Source: Isoetes taiwanensis
Lineage: Eukaryota > Streptophyta > Lycopodiopsida > Isoetales > Isoetaceae
Assembly (NCBI GenBank): GCA_021234155.1
Contig: JAJEKV010000027.1
Span: forward strand, 9,213,448 to 9,277,447
Direction: 5' to 3'
Length of the DNA stretch: 64,000 nucleotides
The notes beneath the pieces were generated by a model. It saw nothing but the letters and a program-made list of their open reading frames with translations, had not been told where the DNA came from and ran no database searches. The translations under genes and the position numbers were made by a program. Position 1 is the first letter of the stretch. Each line of letters starts with the position of its first letter. Positions 26,037 to 36,991 of the stretch are shown here, piece after piece.

Positions 26037-26435
26037 GAGTAAATTTATTATAACTATGGGTTAATAATTAAGGTACTTCCCCTAATCACTTAACTATTTT
26101 TCAAAATTTCCTAATTCCTTTTTGGGCCAAGTAGTGGTCATTTCACGCCATTTTCTTTCAAGCTTTCTTTTGAGTGATTTCTCGCTCAATTTTTCGCTTG
26201 AAAGATGCGGTTCATGAACAACTTGAGCTCAATTTTACTAGAAGGTTTCTTTTGACTATATTATTTCTACCACTTAGACTATACTTGATCTAATTATGAC
26301 CCTGCTAATGGGGAAAAAATTCTCCCATATTTCGCGGTTCAAGACTGGAATTCTCATTCCATTCCATAGCTAGGCCAGTTAGTCTACCTATTCAGGGATA
26401 TGGTCAGTGCTAGCTCTTGGTCAACCAAGAACATT

Positions 26436-26447
26436 GCTCTGATACCA
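26436..26447 (-). other. Primer-binding site for initiator tRNA-Met
   Basis: On the minus strand the sequence TGGTATCAGAGC lies one base inside the right LTR, exactly the 12-base site used by most plant LTR retrotransposons. Confidence 0.95.
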
Positions 26448-26448
26448 T

Positions 26449-28099
26449 TGTGACGCTCCCTGCTAAACATACGGCGCCCGGCCGTACACTCGGCAGGAAA
26501 TCCCCCATCCGGCTCAACAACCGCATGGGCCCTTCGTCTACCCCGCACTCTGAGGTGACTCTTAGTGCGGGAAGGGAACACGAAGGTGTCTTGCGCGCCC
26601 TTCCCCTATGGGCTCCTATAACAGCGGAAGCGATAACACGTCAGAACTAGCATCAACATATACAAATACTACCTCGAAGGGTAGTGCATCACACATAAAC
26701 CAATGCATAGATGATAATCACAAACCATAAAACAGGAGAGCTCCTACCCCGGCTCAGACACGTAGGGAGGGTGACTGACCGGCTAGGCCTCAAGATAGAG
26801 CAGACCGAGTCATGGCGATGGCGAGGGTTGGCATAGAACAATGGCTAGGGTTGACCACTCCATCCGCCCCTCCTGTGCATACTTTGCAGATGGGCTAAAT
26901 CAGGCTCTGACAGGACTCTAGCCTTCCGGATACGCAATCCCATGGCATCACCCATCGGGACTACTCCAGGTTGCATCTCCCTGGTCCGATGAGGCAGGAA
27001 GGGTTGCATCTCCCCTTCCCAGGGTCTAGAGGTGCCGTGGGCGGCTAGAGAATCGTGGCGACACACGATTCGTACCCGACTGAACCCCCCAAAACGAGAG
27101 CCAAGCCAACACTTGCAACTCCCGAGAGGCAGGGCAACACCATTGCCCCAGGAGGTGTCGGACCCATGCTCGGCCCACACGAAGTGACCGACCATAAGCC
27201 TAGCCCGCTATGGGATCCCCCGAAGCCCCCACTCGGCAGGGATCCTCCCTCCACTTTCCCTCTAGCCCCGTTATCTGGTGCTGAGTCATATCATAGCCCC
27301 AATAGCCTGGTGGGCTCCTATGCACAGGCCGCAACTAATAGGAACTAAGGGATCTACTCTAGGAGCATACTACATATGGCCCTAGGTCTCTACCCCCCTT
27401 CCCAATACAAGAAGAGCAAACATGATCAACCAACATCACATAATCATCATATCCTAAGAATGATCATAAGAAGAACATCTTAACCTAATCATACAATCTA
27501 ACTAATGGTTAGGGTTCATTGATTAGGGTTCAAGATGTTGAATACGGGTTCTAGGATGGCTCTACTCTAGATACAAGATACTAGCACATCTGGAATGCTA
27601 ATTCCAGATGAGCTATCACAACTACTACCCTACATACCTGCTCCTGATGCACTCCCTCCCAATCCTGGCGTCTCCATGATCTTCAAGGTGTTCGAGGTAG
27701 CTCCCACTCCTGCTGATGCACTCACGCTCTGGAGGCTGCCACGCTATCTTTGTACCCACGGCAAGAGACGGTTCTCAAAACGGAGTTTCGAAATGAAGAA
27801 GGTTCCCAGACTGTTGGAGCCAGAAAGAAGGCCTAGGGTTAGGGTTTAGGCCTTTATAGGTTAGGGTTCACATGTTATGCCACGTGGCTCCAATAGGGTA
27901 AATCTGTGTGGCGGGTGCCCAATAGGTTAAGGCCACGTGGAAAATGGTCTTAACCTAAGGTTGGCTAAGTTATATGAATAACTTAGTCATGCCCCCTAGT
28001 GCCACGATCTATGGTATACAAGGCTATGAAGATAGACTTGTATAGTGACGGGTCCAGGAATATACGTATTCATAGCGTATATTCCCCTGGAACGTCACA
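26449..28099 (-). repeat. 5' LTR of the nested gypsy element (right copy)
   Basis: This 1,651-bp LTR starts TGTGACGCTCCC and ends CGTCACA, and is flanked by the primer-binding site on the left and TTCAG on the right. Differences from the left copy include many small indels around CTG/CCG-like triplets (for example near 27,600, 27,660 and 27,720). Confidence 0.95.
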
Positions 28100-28104
28100 T
28101 TCAG

Positions 28105-28568
28105 AGGCTCATTCTCCATGACACACATAACAGTCCAATAGCTGGGCATGCAGGGTGCATGAAGACGTATTTCAAGATAAGATCAAGTTATTTCTGGCCT
28201 GGCATGAAGAAACATATTGCTCGTTACATTAAGCAGTGCCAATTGTGTTAGCAAACAAAAGCAGAGTAGTTACAGACTCCAGGCGAGCTTGAACCTCTGG
28301 ATGTTCCCAATGTTAAATGGGAAGTCATTACGATGGACTTTATTGTGGGCCTTCCAGGGACAATTAGGGATTTGATGCCTTGATGGTGGTAGTCGACAAG
28401 CTTTCCAAAATGGCACATTTCTTGCCATGTCACACCACAGACTCCGTTTTGGATACGGCACTCTTATTCTCCAAAGAGATTTTTCGACTCCATGGTATGC
28501 CATGAACCATTATTTCGGATCGTGACCCTAACTTTGTTAGTGCTTTTTGGAAGGATTTATTTAGCACT
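28105..28568 (+). mobile_element. Older Ty3/gypsy pol, part 2: integrase
   Basis: The interrupted plus-strand pol resumes here. The zinc-binding HHCC region reads HDTHNSPIAGHAGCMKTYFK, YFWPGMKKHIARYIKQCQLC. The core follows in shifting frames: [66 protein letters not shown]. The match to gypsy integrases is clear, and several stops show decay. It breaks at about 28,568, where the A-rich block starts; the rest of the integrase was not found after that block. Confidence 0.9.
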
Positions 28569-28676
28569 AAATAAATAGCGTCACCCTCAAGGTGGAAATA
28601 AATAGCATCACCCTCAAGGTGGAAATAAATAGCATCACCCACAGGTGGAGATAGCATCACCCAACGGGTGGAAAAT
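28569..28676. repeat. Four-copy minisatellite, about 27-bp unit with mini-hairpin
   Basis: The unit AAATAAATAGCATCACCCTC plus AAGGTGG repeats four times with growing divergence. Within each unit CACC and GGTG can pair around a short loop. It lies exactly at the break in the integrase gene. Confidence 0.85.
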
Positions 28677-28811
28677 AACATATGAAAAAATGACATGATA
28701 GTGATGCAAAAACATAATTATAGTAAATGCAAAGTGAACAACAACAAAAGTGCAAGGCCTAAAAACACAAATGAAACAGACGCGTCCCCACTGAGCAGGG
28801 CGGGAAGGGAG

Positions 28812-28940
28812 GGAAGCTACGAGAAGGAAGGAAGCTGCTGTGAGAAGACGCCGATAACCGAGCCAAAACGGAAATGGCCTAATATAGGCGCTCGTCCCTT
28901 CCCAGAATGGCGATCCGATGGCTCGGATCGATGGGATTCT
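28812..28940 (+). repeat. Terminal-type direct repeat, left copy
   Basis: It starts GGAAGCTACGAGAAGGAAGG and ends ATCGATGGGATTCT. It contains an AT-rich CCTAATATAGG core and a GATCCGATGGCTCGGATC mini-palindrome. The partner is 35,281-35,410. Confidence 0.9.
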
Positions 28941-29030
28941 GGGAAGGGACTCGCGAGAGACACAAAACCGACCGACTACCAAAGGACTTCCTCAACTATA
29001 AGGCCAGTCGCCTCGAAACCTCCAGCGTAA

Positions 29031-29207
29031 GCCGATAGCAAGAAGACACGCCCGCCACCACCCCCGAGTAGTCGGATAGGATAAAGGACGCAGAGAGAAA
29101 AGAGAGGAACGAAAAAGAGGGCCGCCGGACGGAGTATCGAGGAGATGATAGGAACCGGTAGAAATTAGGGCGTCAAGGATAGTGACGGGCATGCGAATGA
29201 AGGCAAG
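29031..29207 (+). repeat. Internal direct repeat, copy 1 (partner 30,082-30,258)
   Basis: It starts GCCGATAGCAAGAAGACAC, contains GACCGCCGGACGGAG-like sequence and ends near GCATGCGAATGAAGGCAAG. The partner lies 1,051 bp to the right with scattered substitutions and small indels. Confidence 0.9.
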
Positions 29208-30081
29208 CGGCAGGGAAGAAAGGAAACCAGATCCAAGAGTCCGGGTTCAAGCGAGAAGGAAGCTACACGTTGACGACGAAACCCAGAAGTGCCGACTATG
29301 GACGATATCAGCGCAATGACCTGAAAAAGGAAAGGATATTAGAGAAAAACAATGAAAAGACAAGGACGCCGCGCCGATGACGAATCTAAGGAAGCGCCCC
29401 GGCTAGACGGCATCAGCGCAATGACCTGAAAAAAGGAAGGACATTAGAGAACAAAAACAATGAAAAGGAAAGAACGCCGCCACGATGACGAATCGAAGGA
29501 AGCGCTCCGGCATGCCAACGAGAACGGCAACAAGGCGAAGACAAAACAAACCACGTTAATACGTACAATGCACATATGATATGAATGCAAATCACGGATT
29601 ATATGAATGCACATAGGAATATAAAAATGTATAGACATAAAGATCGGACGAGAAACATGGCGAGGTTGAGTAGAGTCGCAGACCACGTAACGAGCGTGAG
29701 AAGACGAGGACCGCCAGCAGCCGGAAGTACGAGCCTCAGCATGTGGACCCTGCATATTGAGCAAAAACGGAGGAAACGAGGGAGAATAATAAAAACTATG
29801 GGCTAAAAGAACATGAAAAGTCAACCACGTCTAATAACATAAAAAGCAACGTCTCTAAACTTACACAGTGAGGATGTAATATGATATATGGTGAGCAAAG
29901 CTATGCACGAAAAAATAAGCCCACTATCATATGGTGAGCAAAGCTAGGCATGAAAAAATAAGCCTACTGCGAATATGACAACGACCGTGAGCGCGCGCAG
30001 CATCATGTGGAACTCCCCGAGCGGCAGCCGCCAAGGCCCCGCCGCGACGAAATAATGAGGACCGTGACCGGATGGATTTAA

Positions 30082-30258
30082 GCCGATAGCAAGAAGACAC
30101 TCCGCCCACCACCCTCGAGCAGTCGGATGAATAAAGGACACAGAGAGGGAGGAGAGGAGCGAAAAAGAGGACCGCCGGACGGAGGATCGAGGAGATAACA
30201 AGAACCGGTAGAAACTAGGTGCTGAAGGATAGTGACGGGGCATGCGAACGAAGGCAAG
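30082..30258 (+). repeat. Internal direct repeat, copy 2 (partner 29,031-29,207)
   Basis: Same block order as copy 1. Further shared segments follow both copies (GACCTGAAAAAAGGAAGGAC at 29,423 and 30,497, and a related one at 29,320), suggesting a larger segmental tandem duplication inside the A-rich block. Confidence 0.9.
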
Positions 30259-31269
30259 CTAGCTAAAGAAATCATATGACCACGGGCAAGTTGGTCTCGT
30301 GTGGAGTGGCGACTGCGACAAGGAAAAAGAAAGATCACGACGAGCCAAAAAGGGGCAAAAGATAAAATGACGGGAGAGGGAAGTGGAAAATTTGATGAAA
30401 TTCGCGTTGACGACGACAACCAGCAGGACGAGCGAGGCATGGGGGAGAAAGCGAAGCGGAGGGAGAAGAGCTGGAAGTGCTCGCAATAGATGGCATGACC
30501 TGAAAAAAGGAAGGACATTAGAGAACAAAAACAACGGAAAGAAAAGCACGCCAGCTACGAGACGAAGAAAAAAGGTCGCCCCCATAAAACAAGCCCTCCA
30601 CGATGACGAGTCGAAGAAGACACCCTAGCAGGCGAACGAGAAGGACAACAACGAGAAGAAAAGAAAACCATATTAATGCAGACAAGGTAAAAAATGCAGT
30701 CGGCAGCAAGACAAGGCTCCAAGGAGGAATAAGATAAAGAAGAAAACTTATCCTAGGAAAGTGTGGAAGTGGCATATACTAGGCATAGGGCAGACAAAAT
30801 ACGCCGCAGAGACAATAACAAGAAAAATGAAAACCCAGGAAATGTCCTATATACATAAAATGGGAAAACAACACGAGAAGAAAAACAAGCGAGGAGATGC
30901 ATAAAGTGAATAAAATGAGGCCCACATATATGCAATCCCGCTAGTGATCAAGAACACGGAATAATGATCAAGAACCAAAGCAATAAGATGAAGAAGAAGA
31001 AACTACACATCGTAAAATGCATAAAGGTCAACCGAGCACAGACAAAGTGCAACCGGGCACAAAGACGTCAAGAAATCGTAAGCGACATAGGTGGCAGCAT
31101 CAAACTCACAATACAGGGAATAAAAAGAAATAAAACCACGGTAATACAGGGTACCACCCAGGAGAAGAACGGCAAACCCAAGAGAATGACAACGTAGGCC
31201 AAAATTTGAAAACAAAACACGGCCAGAACATAAAGAGGAAAAGATAATCCGAATAGCACAACAACCTTG

Positions 31270-31660
31270 AATAGCGTGGAGCATCTAGAGCCAAAGACAA
31301 TTGCAAAGGAGAAATCCGAAACCATCATGGGAAAACACAAATTTTATAAGATCACGCTACATATAAAGAAACCACGGGGCAACTAAAACGAAAAATGTAA
31401 AAAGGACCATAGGAAAAAATATACACAACCAAATGAAGAACCCGATTACAAAACCCTCTAGTTACATCGACATCCAAGAGAAAAACACAATTGCAAAAGA
31501 GAAAAATCCGAAACCACCATGGGAAAACGTAAAATTTAGAAGATCATGCGACATATATAAATAATTGCATCGACATCCAAAAGAAAAACACAATTGCAAA
31601 AGAGAAAAAATCCAAAACCACCATGGGAAAACATAAAATTTATAAGATCAGGCGACATAT
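31270..31660 (+). repeat. Three-copy tandem-like repeat in the A-rich block
   Basis: A unit with CACAATTGCAAAAGAGAAAA, ATCCGAAACCACCATGGGAA and AAAATTTATAAGATCA-like sequence occurs at about 31,290, 31,480 and 31,590, with ACATCGACATCCAA preceding the later copies. Confidence 0.8.
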
Positions 31661-33704
31661 AAAGAAACCTCAAGGCAACTAAAACAAAAAATGGAAAAAG
31701 GAACAGATGAAAATATATACACAACCCAATCGAGAACCCCATTACAAAATCTCCTAGCGGCCACCACGTAATGAAAAAGTGGCAGAGATATCGATCCACC
31801 AACCTAAAGCCCATAAAGAACCAATAAAATAAAAATCATCGAACACATAGAAAAAATGTATGTATCTAAGCAAAATAGAGGAGCCATATGATGCCAAAAA
31901 AAAAAAAAAAAAAAAAAAATGTTGCCAGTGATCGTAGTGTAAGACAAGAAACCATCAAAAGTAGGTCTCATTACGCCTAGCAATGTCAAGGCAACTCTAG
32001 ATGCATAAATGATGAGGCAATTAAATTGATGGCTGTGTGAAAACAAGAAAAGAACCCATTATAGCACTCATAAGAACTATCAAAAATCAATAATCGTAAA
32101 AGAATACTACAAAGGAACTTCCCATAGTAAATATGTGAACAACAAGCATCGACATGACCCCAAGCAAAAAACCCCCAACATATGGAATACTCGGAACACA
32201 AGCCATGGAGCAATATTGAAAATAACTAAGATGGCATACACCAGTCAGGTAACAATATTTCAACAACGGGCAAGACATACAGGGATGGCATAAGATAACC
32301 TATGGAACCAATATAAAATAACAAAGGCTAGGAAAAGGCCATGATAAGTAATATAGGGGCATAAGACAAATAATAACCGATGGAGAAAATATGTTGAAAA
32401 GAGGAACAAACGTCAGATAAATGAGATGATCCCATGAATATAGGCAAATGAACATGCATATCATAGAGTCAAAGGTCCCAGTAAGCACAAATGAGAAGAA
32501 TGAGACGCCAAACCCATCATTAAATGCAAATACCGAACCCAATCCCCATGAACAATAGTGGAAAAGAATTATGTAGGCAGCTAACTAAAACATAAAACGA
32601 CTTGAGCAATATAAAAATGGGAGCGAAGGAAATGTAAAGGGCTAAGAGACATGGACGAACCCAGAGCCTCGAAACAAATTCCACATTGGAACATTCAAAT
32701 CCGACAAGTTGCACATTGGAACATTCAAATGTAAAAGAACTGAAAAACACAAATCGTGAAAAATCGTGAAGGAAACACAAACCTTGAAAAGACGAGGTGA
32801 AGTCTGATGAACGCAACCCCGAATGAAGAAAGGCGACGGAATGGAAGCTGAGGCCAGAGATTAGGGATGGCAGAAAAAAGCGAGAGCAGGATAAATCGTG
32901 AGCCAAAGAGCAGAGCGGTAAGGATTCGTTGGAGAAGCTCGAGAATTGACTTGCAAAAGAATCCGATGGCCGATTCTGGGAGCGCTTCGGCAAATCCCGA
33001 AAACAAACCATGTTAATGCCCATAGTGAATAAAATGAGGCCCACATCGATGTAAACTCCCCAAGTGATCAGTAATGACGAATAACCCAACTGAGGCAAGA
33101 AGATTAAGAGGAAAAGCCGACCCATGGTAATGTGCAAAATGCATAGACGTGAAAGACAAAGTGCCCTTGGCATATGGTTAACGAAAAATCACAAAGCGAC
33201 CTAGGTGGCAGAATCGAAAACACGATATAGGCAATAACATGAAAAAGGAAAATGAAACCATGGCAATGCAACGTACAGAATATGAAAAACAACAGCTCAC
33301 ATGGATAACAACATCTCAAGGAAGTTACAATATAGGCCACAAAATTGAATCGAAGCAAACACAGGCAATAACATAAATAAGAAAAAGCAACAACAATAGT
33401 GCATAAAACGTTGAAAAGAGTTTGGTACATCGAATGCCGATAAAAATGCAACTCCGAAGGATGCTTAACATAAAAAGTCAGAAACAACCATAGGAAAACA
33501 TAGAATTCGTAGGATGATGCCACATAGAGAGACACATTGTCAACCATAACGAAAAAATAACACATGAAAAGATAGACATCCGAGTCAAGAACTATCCTAT
33601 TACAAAAATCCGCTAGGTGGTGCATACATGATAACAACAACAGATAAGTAATTAACCACCTCATGGAAAAAAAGAGCAACCCATAGGGACCCGCAATAAA
33701 ACCA

Positions 33705-34003
33705 CGTCATTGGAAGGTCTATGAGCCAAACATGAAAAGAGACGTAAACAAAGTGCATGATTTCATAGCCATAAGACCACGTCATACGAATGTTGATGAT
33801 CCAAACATGAAATGAAAAGAGACATAAAACAAGTGCATTATTCCATATCCAGGAGACCACGTCATTTTAATGTTTGTGAACCAAAAACACGAAAAGACAT
33901 AAAGCAAGTGCACTATTCCATATCTCTAATCCACGTCACCTTAATGTTTATAATCCAAACACGAAAAGAGACATAAAACAAGTGGATTATTCCATATTAT
34001 TCA
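33705..34003 (+). repeat. Four-copy tandem repeat, 65-80 bp unit
   Basis: The markers CCACGTCA and AAACACGAAAAGAGACATAA or close variants recur at about 33,712, 33,777, 33,858 and 33,931, each followed by AAGTGCATTATTCCATAT-like sequence. Confidence 0.8.
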
Positions 34004-35280
34004 TCGGGAATCGCCATCGCGATGATGCCAAAGCACAGAGCAAGAAAAAAGAGGAAAAAACCCAACAGGGAAGATGTTGGCGGAGAAAGGGGGCAATGGC
34101 ATGGCATCGGGACTTGCAAAGGACCAAAAAATAAACGGAAATGAAGCGGGAGGCCAAAGCCAAACCCTGTGAAAAAGGAGCCGTGGCAGGAAGGCTTAAA
34201 AGAAGAACCAGTAGGGAACAGAAGGAGAAAACGGATGGCCACAAACCACATGCAAGCAGAATGAGAAGGAGGCCGGAAGCAACTGGGAAAAACATGCAAT
34301 CAAATGAATGGCAGCCCAGATCCAATAAAAATAGAGAGCCCAAAAACAGGGAGCCGAAATGACAGAAGAGGACTGGTAAGCAATGAGCGAAAACATACCA
34401 AAGAGAGCAGGGGCCGTCAGATCTGGTCGGTACAGCAGCAGAAGGAAAGAAAAGCCCGACCTCAGCATCTGCATGCCAATGGGTGGTGGATCCAAAGACA
34501 GCGCCCACCTTCCAATGAAGAGCCGAAAACTGCAGTTCCACCAACGGAGGAGCAATCGGCGTGAAGGAGGAAGTAGACAAATGGTAACAAGACAAGCTAA
34601 GGAAGGATGGGCAGGCTAAGGTCCAGCCAAGAAAGCGAAGAGCATGGCTAAGAGAGCGGAAAACGCAGTCGGGCATGAAAACAACCAACCCTGCAGGACT
34701 GATAAAACACAAAGCAGTGTATGGGGCAAACGATAGAATGAGAAGCAAAAGCCAGCATGGCTGAAACCGGGAGCCACCGATAGGCTCAAGCCGCAAATGT
34801 GTTATGAGAGGGAAAACCGAACCAGAGAAGAGAAGCGAGGGTAAATCCAAAACGTAACAAGACAACCACCAAACATGAGAGCAACCAAGAAACCAAAAAA
34901 GCGAAACCATCATCATTACCAGAACAAATGCGAAATACCCAATTGAAAACTGAAACCGTGGTGAAACACCCAATTGAAAACTGAAACCGTGATTACACCG
35001 AAAACTGTAGGCCGTGTTGCAAACAACGAATAGCCCATGCCAAGGATTCAACATGCAAATGCACAAAGAACCCATGCGAGCAAGAGAAACAATAGAACAA
35101 CGAGATCTACAAAACTAAGATGAGAAATCCCAGACATAAAGAACAGGGGAAGAAGGAAGAAGGAAGCGTACCTTCCCAAAGAAGGATAAGAAAACTCGCG
35201 AGGAAGATGCCGGTGGCGAGAACGGGGAGACAGAAGCCGACAGGGAAGCTTGAGAGGAAATCCGTTGGTCGAAGAGCCAT

Positions 35281-35410
35281 GGAAGCTACGAGAAGGAAGG
35301 AAGGTGCTGTGAGAAGACGCCGATAACCGAGCCAATAACGGAAATGGCCTAATATAGGTGCTCGTCCCTTCCCAGAATGGCGATCCGATGGCTCGGATCG
35401 ATGGGATTCT
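35281..35410 (+). repeat. Terminal-type direct repeat, right copy
   Basis: It matches 28,812-28,940 with about two substitutions and a 1-bp insertion. Compositional bias ends here: the following sequence is ordinary AT-rich DNA. Confidence 0.9.
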
Positions 35411-35744
35411 ACTTGGCATACAGAGCGATGGAGTCCAGTTATTAGATATCATATGTCATGCATTTACGTGGGAATGGTTAGCGAAGATAGAGGAAGAAAA
35501 AAGAAAGAAGTATCACTGTTGCTGAACAATCTAATGATTGTAACACGCGATTGTAATTGCTGACTTGTAGATGATCCACTTTATATCCATGACTTTAGGT
35601 GGCTTTAGGCTTTACAACAACAAGGTTTCAGATCAAAGATTATTCTCCACGTGCAGGGCACAAGAATATGCTAGACATTGTTAGTTTATATATTTTATTT
35701 CAATCACATGACAATACCTAAAGGTAAACTCCTCATCAGCTCAA

Positions 35745-36104
35745 AGGAAACTGATAGCCAGATATAGGACAGGATCTCACAGATTGGAAATAGAGTTGGG
35801 GAGATGGGCGAAAGTTCCAGTTGAAGAACGCGCATGTAAAATTTTCCAAACAGGTCAGATCGAAGATGAATATCATGTTTTCATACAATGCTCCGCATAT
35901 GAAGACATCAAGCACAATTATGATATTTAGGCAGAAGATTTCTATTCGCTACTCTCTATAGCGCCAATGACACTAGGGTCATACATAAGAGCGGTGGATG
36001 CACACCGCTCCTTGCTTCTAAAGCTGTAATTCGATTGTTCATGTGCTCCATGGCCTCTCAGGGCCCAGGTGAGCATCAGATATAATAATAATAATAATAA
36101 TTTT
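35745..36104 (+). mobile_element. LINE family B: ORF2 C-terminus, 3' UTR and (TAA)n tail
   Basis: From 35,745 to the stop at 36,027-36,029 the frame reads RKLIARYRTGSHRLEIELGR then W, an IEDEYHVFIQCSAYEDIKHN cluster and LGSYIRAVDAHRSLLLKL, with one in-frame stop at 35,928. This matches the ORF2 C-terminus of the LINE at 10,610-10,942. The 3' UTR is only about 50 bp (ATGTGCTCCATGGCCTCTC, GGTGAGCATCAGA), followed by a TAA microsatellite tail at 36,081-36,104. The tail proves insertion by target-primed reverse transcription in this orientation. The CxxC pair seen in family A is partly lost here. Confidence 0.8.
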
Positions 36105-36990
36105 ATTTCAGTAATAAGCTATAGGAATTATTCATATACACACTCCTTAAAAGTAAAAGAGGGAAATTTAAAAGGAAAAGTGCTGATGACAGGTTTAGTC
36201 AAGACCAGTCTTTCTTTCAGGACAAGCAGAAACATTTGTCAAGATGGTTTAGCATGAAGTTGATGCACCTACCTATCAACATAGGTTTTATCCATATAAG
36301 AGGCACTAAATAATTATTAGATGATAGTCAGAAGTTGTAGAAAAGGTACGAGATCCCTCTGCCCATAGAAAGAGCTTACCCTGCGTGAGTTTTTCACTTT
36401 ACCTACATGTTTAGGCAGATCAGTCTGCTGGTATTCACCAGTAGGGCTCTCTATATATAAAGTTATTTATAATAAATAAATCCAAATAACACTATGCGAT
36501 AAGTACATGATATGATAATATAGGCATGCCTTATCAATGTAGATTAAAATAGATAACTTAGATTATTTATGATGCATTTTAAGCAAGCCTTTATTTCATG
36601 ATATTAGTCCGTAACATCATACATTGGCTTCCTCTGATAGTTTAGTCACCCAGAATGGGTTGATTTCCCTAGAGAAGGAAATGCCTGGAGCTTTGAAAGA
36701 TGCAAGAAGGCGGTGGGATTTGGTGGACCGCGCAGATCTTTGTTATAAGGTCTTTAGGATGCCTTATTTTTGTACTTCCTCGCAATGTTAATGTCTCAGA
36801 TTGTCTCATCTTGCTTGCACAGTTTATGAATAACTTTGATAGAGATATGAATGCACTTGATGAGAAATTTTATTTCTCAAGCTCACTCAACTGGATGGTG
36901 TCCAACACAAATGAAGATGGCAAGGTCAGATATTTATTTTTCTTGTTTAGCTAGCTGTTTATTGTTTACAAAGTCTTGTGTGAATTAAGC
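36105..36990. other. No recognised gene; one unidentified exon-like open stretch
   Basis: Between about 36,780 and 36,925 the plus frame reads DCLILLAQFMNNFDRDMNAL and FSSSLNWMVSNTNEDGK, ending at AAGGTCAG, a possible donor. It looks protein-like, but I do not recognise the family. Confidence 0.3.
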
Positions 36991-36991
36991 C

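Larger units (their letters stand above)
17093..28099 (-). mobile_element. Nested, structurally complete but coding-dead Ty3/gypsy retrotransposon
   Basis: The 11,007-bp element has LTRs at 17,093-18,737 and 26,449-28,099 (TG...CA ends), a 5-bp TTCAG target duplication, a primer-binding site at 26,436-26,447 and a polypurine tract at 18,738-18,750. The last two place transcription on the minus strand. Internal order on that strand is gag (about 26,000-22,300), protease remnant (about 22,100-21,850), reverse transcriptase remnant (about 21,620-21,150), integrase and chromodomain-like end (about 20,830-19,665). The pol order (integrase last) is that of Ty3/gypsy. Pol is riddled with stops and most of RNase H was not seen, so it was probably mobilised in trans or has decayed. 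LTRs are very similar but show scattered substitutions and indels. Confidence 0.95.
28677..35411. mobile_element. Purine/A-rich non-coding block, candidate non-autonomous retroelement
   Basis: Over about 6.7 kb the plus strand is strongly A-rich and T-poor. Direct repeats of 129 and 130 bp (28,812-28,940 and 35,281-35,410, about 3 differences) mark a 6.6-kb unit. They could be short LTRs, as in non-autonomous LARD/TRIM-type elements, whose plus strand is often A-rich. However they lack TG...CA ends, a standard primer site and a visible target duplication, and A-rich sequence continues left of the left repeat. No conserved protein is encoded. Long minus-strand open frames (up to 362 codons at 33,987-35,075) are expected from a strand poor in A and thus poor in stop codons. 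Confidence 0.45.

Noticed and set aside
28677-28811. First interpretation of the 129-bp repeats as certain LTRs
   Set aside because: A-rich sequence extends beyond the left repeat, there is no TG..CA, no tRNA primer site and no target duplication. I therefore report only a candidate element.
32520-35075. Long minus-strand open frames (217, 191 and 362 codons) rich in Phe, Leu, Ser and Cys
   Set aside because: They lie in the T-rich, A-poor strand of the biased block, where stop codons are rare by composition. They overlap each other, look like membrane proteins only because of T-rich codons, and show no motif.
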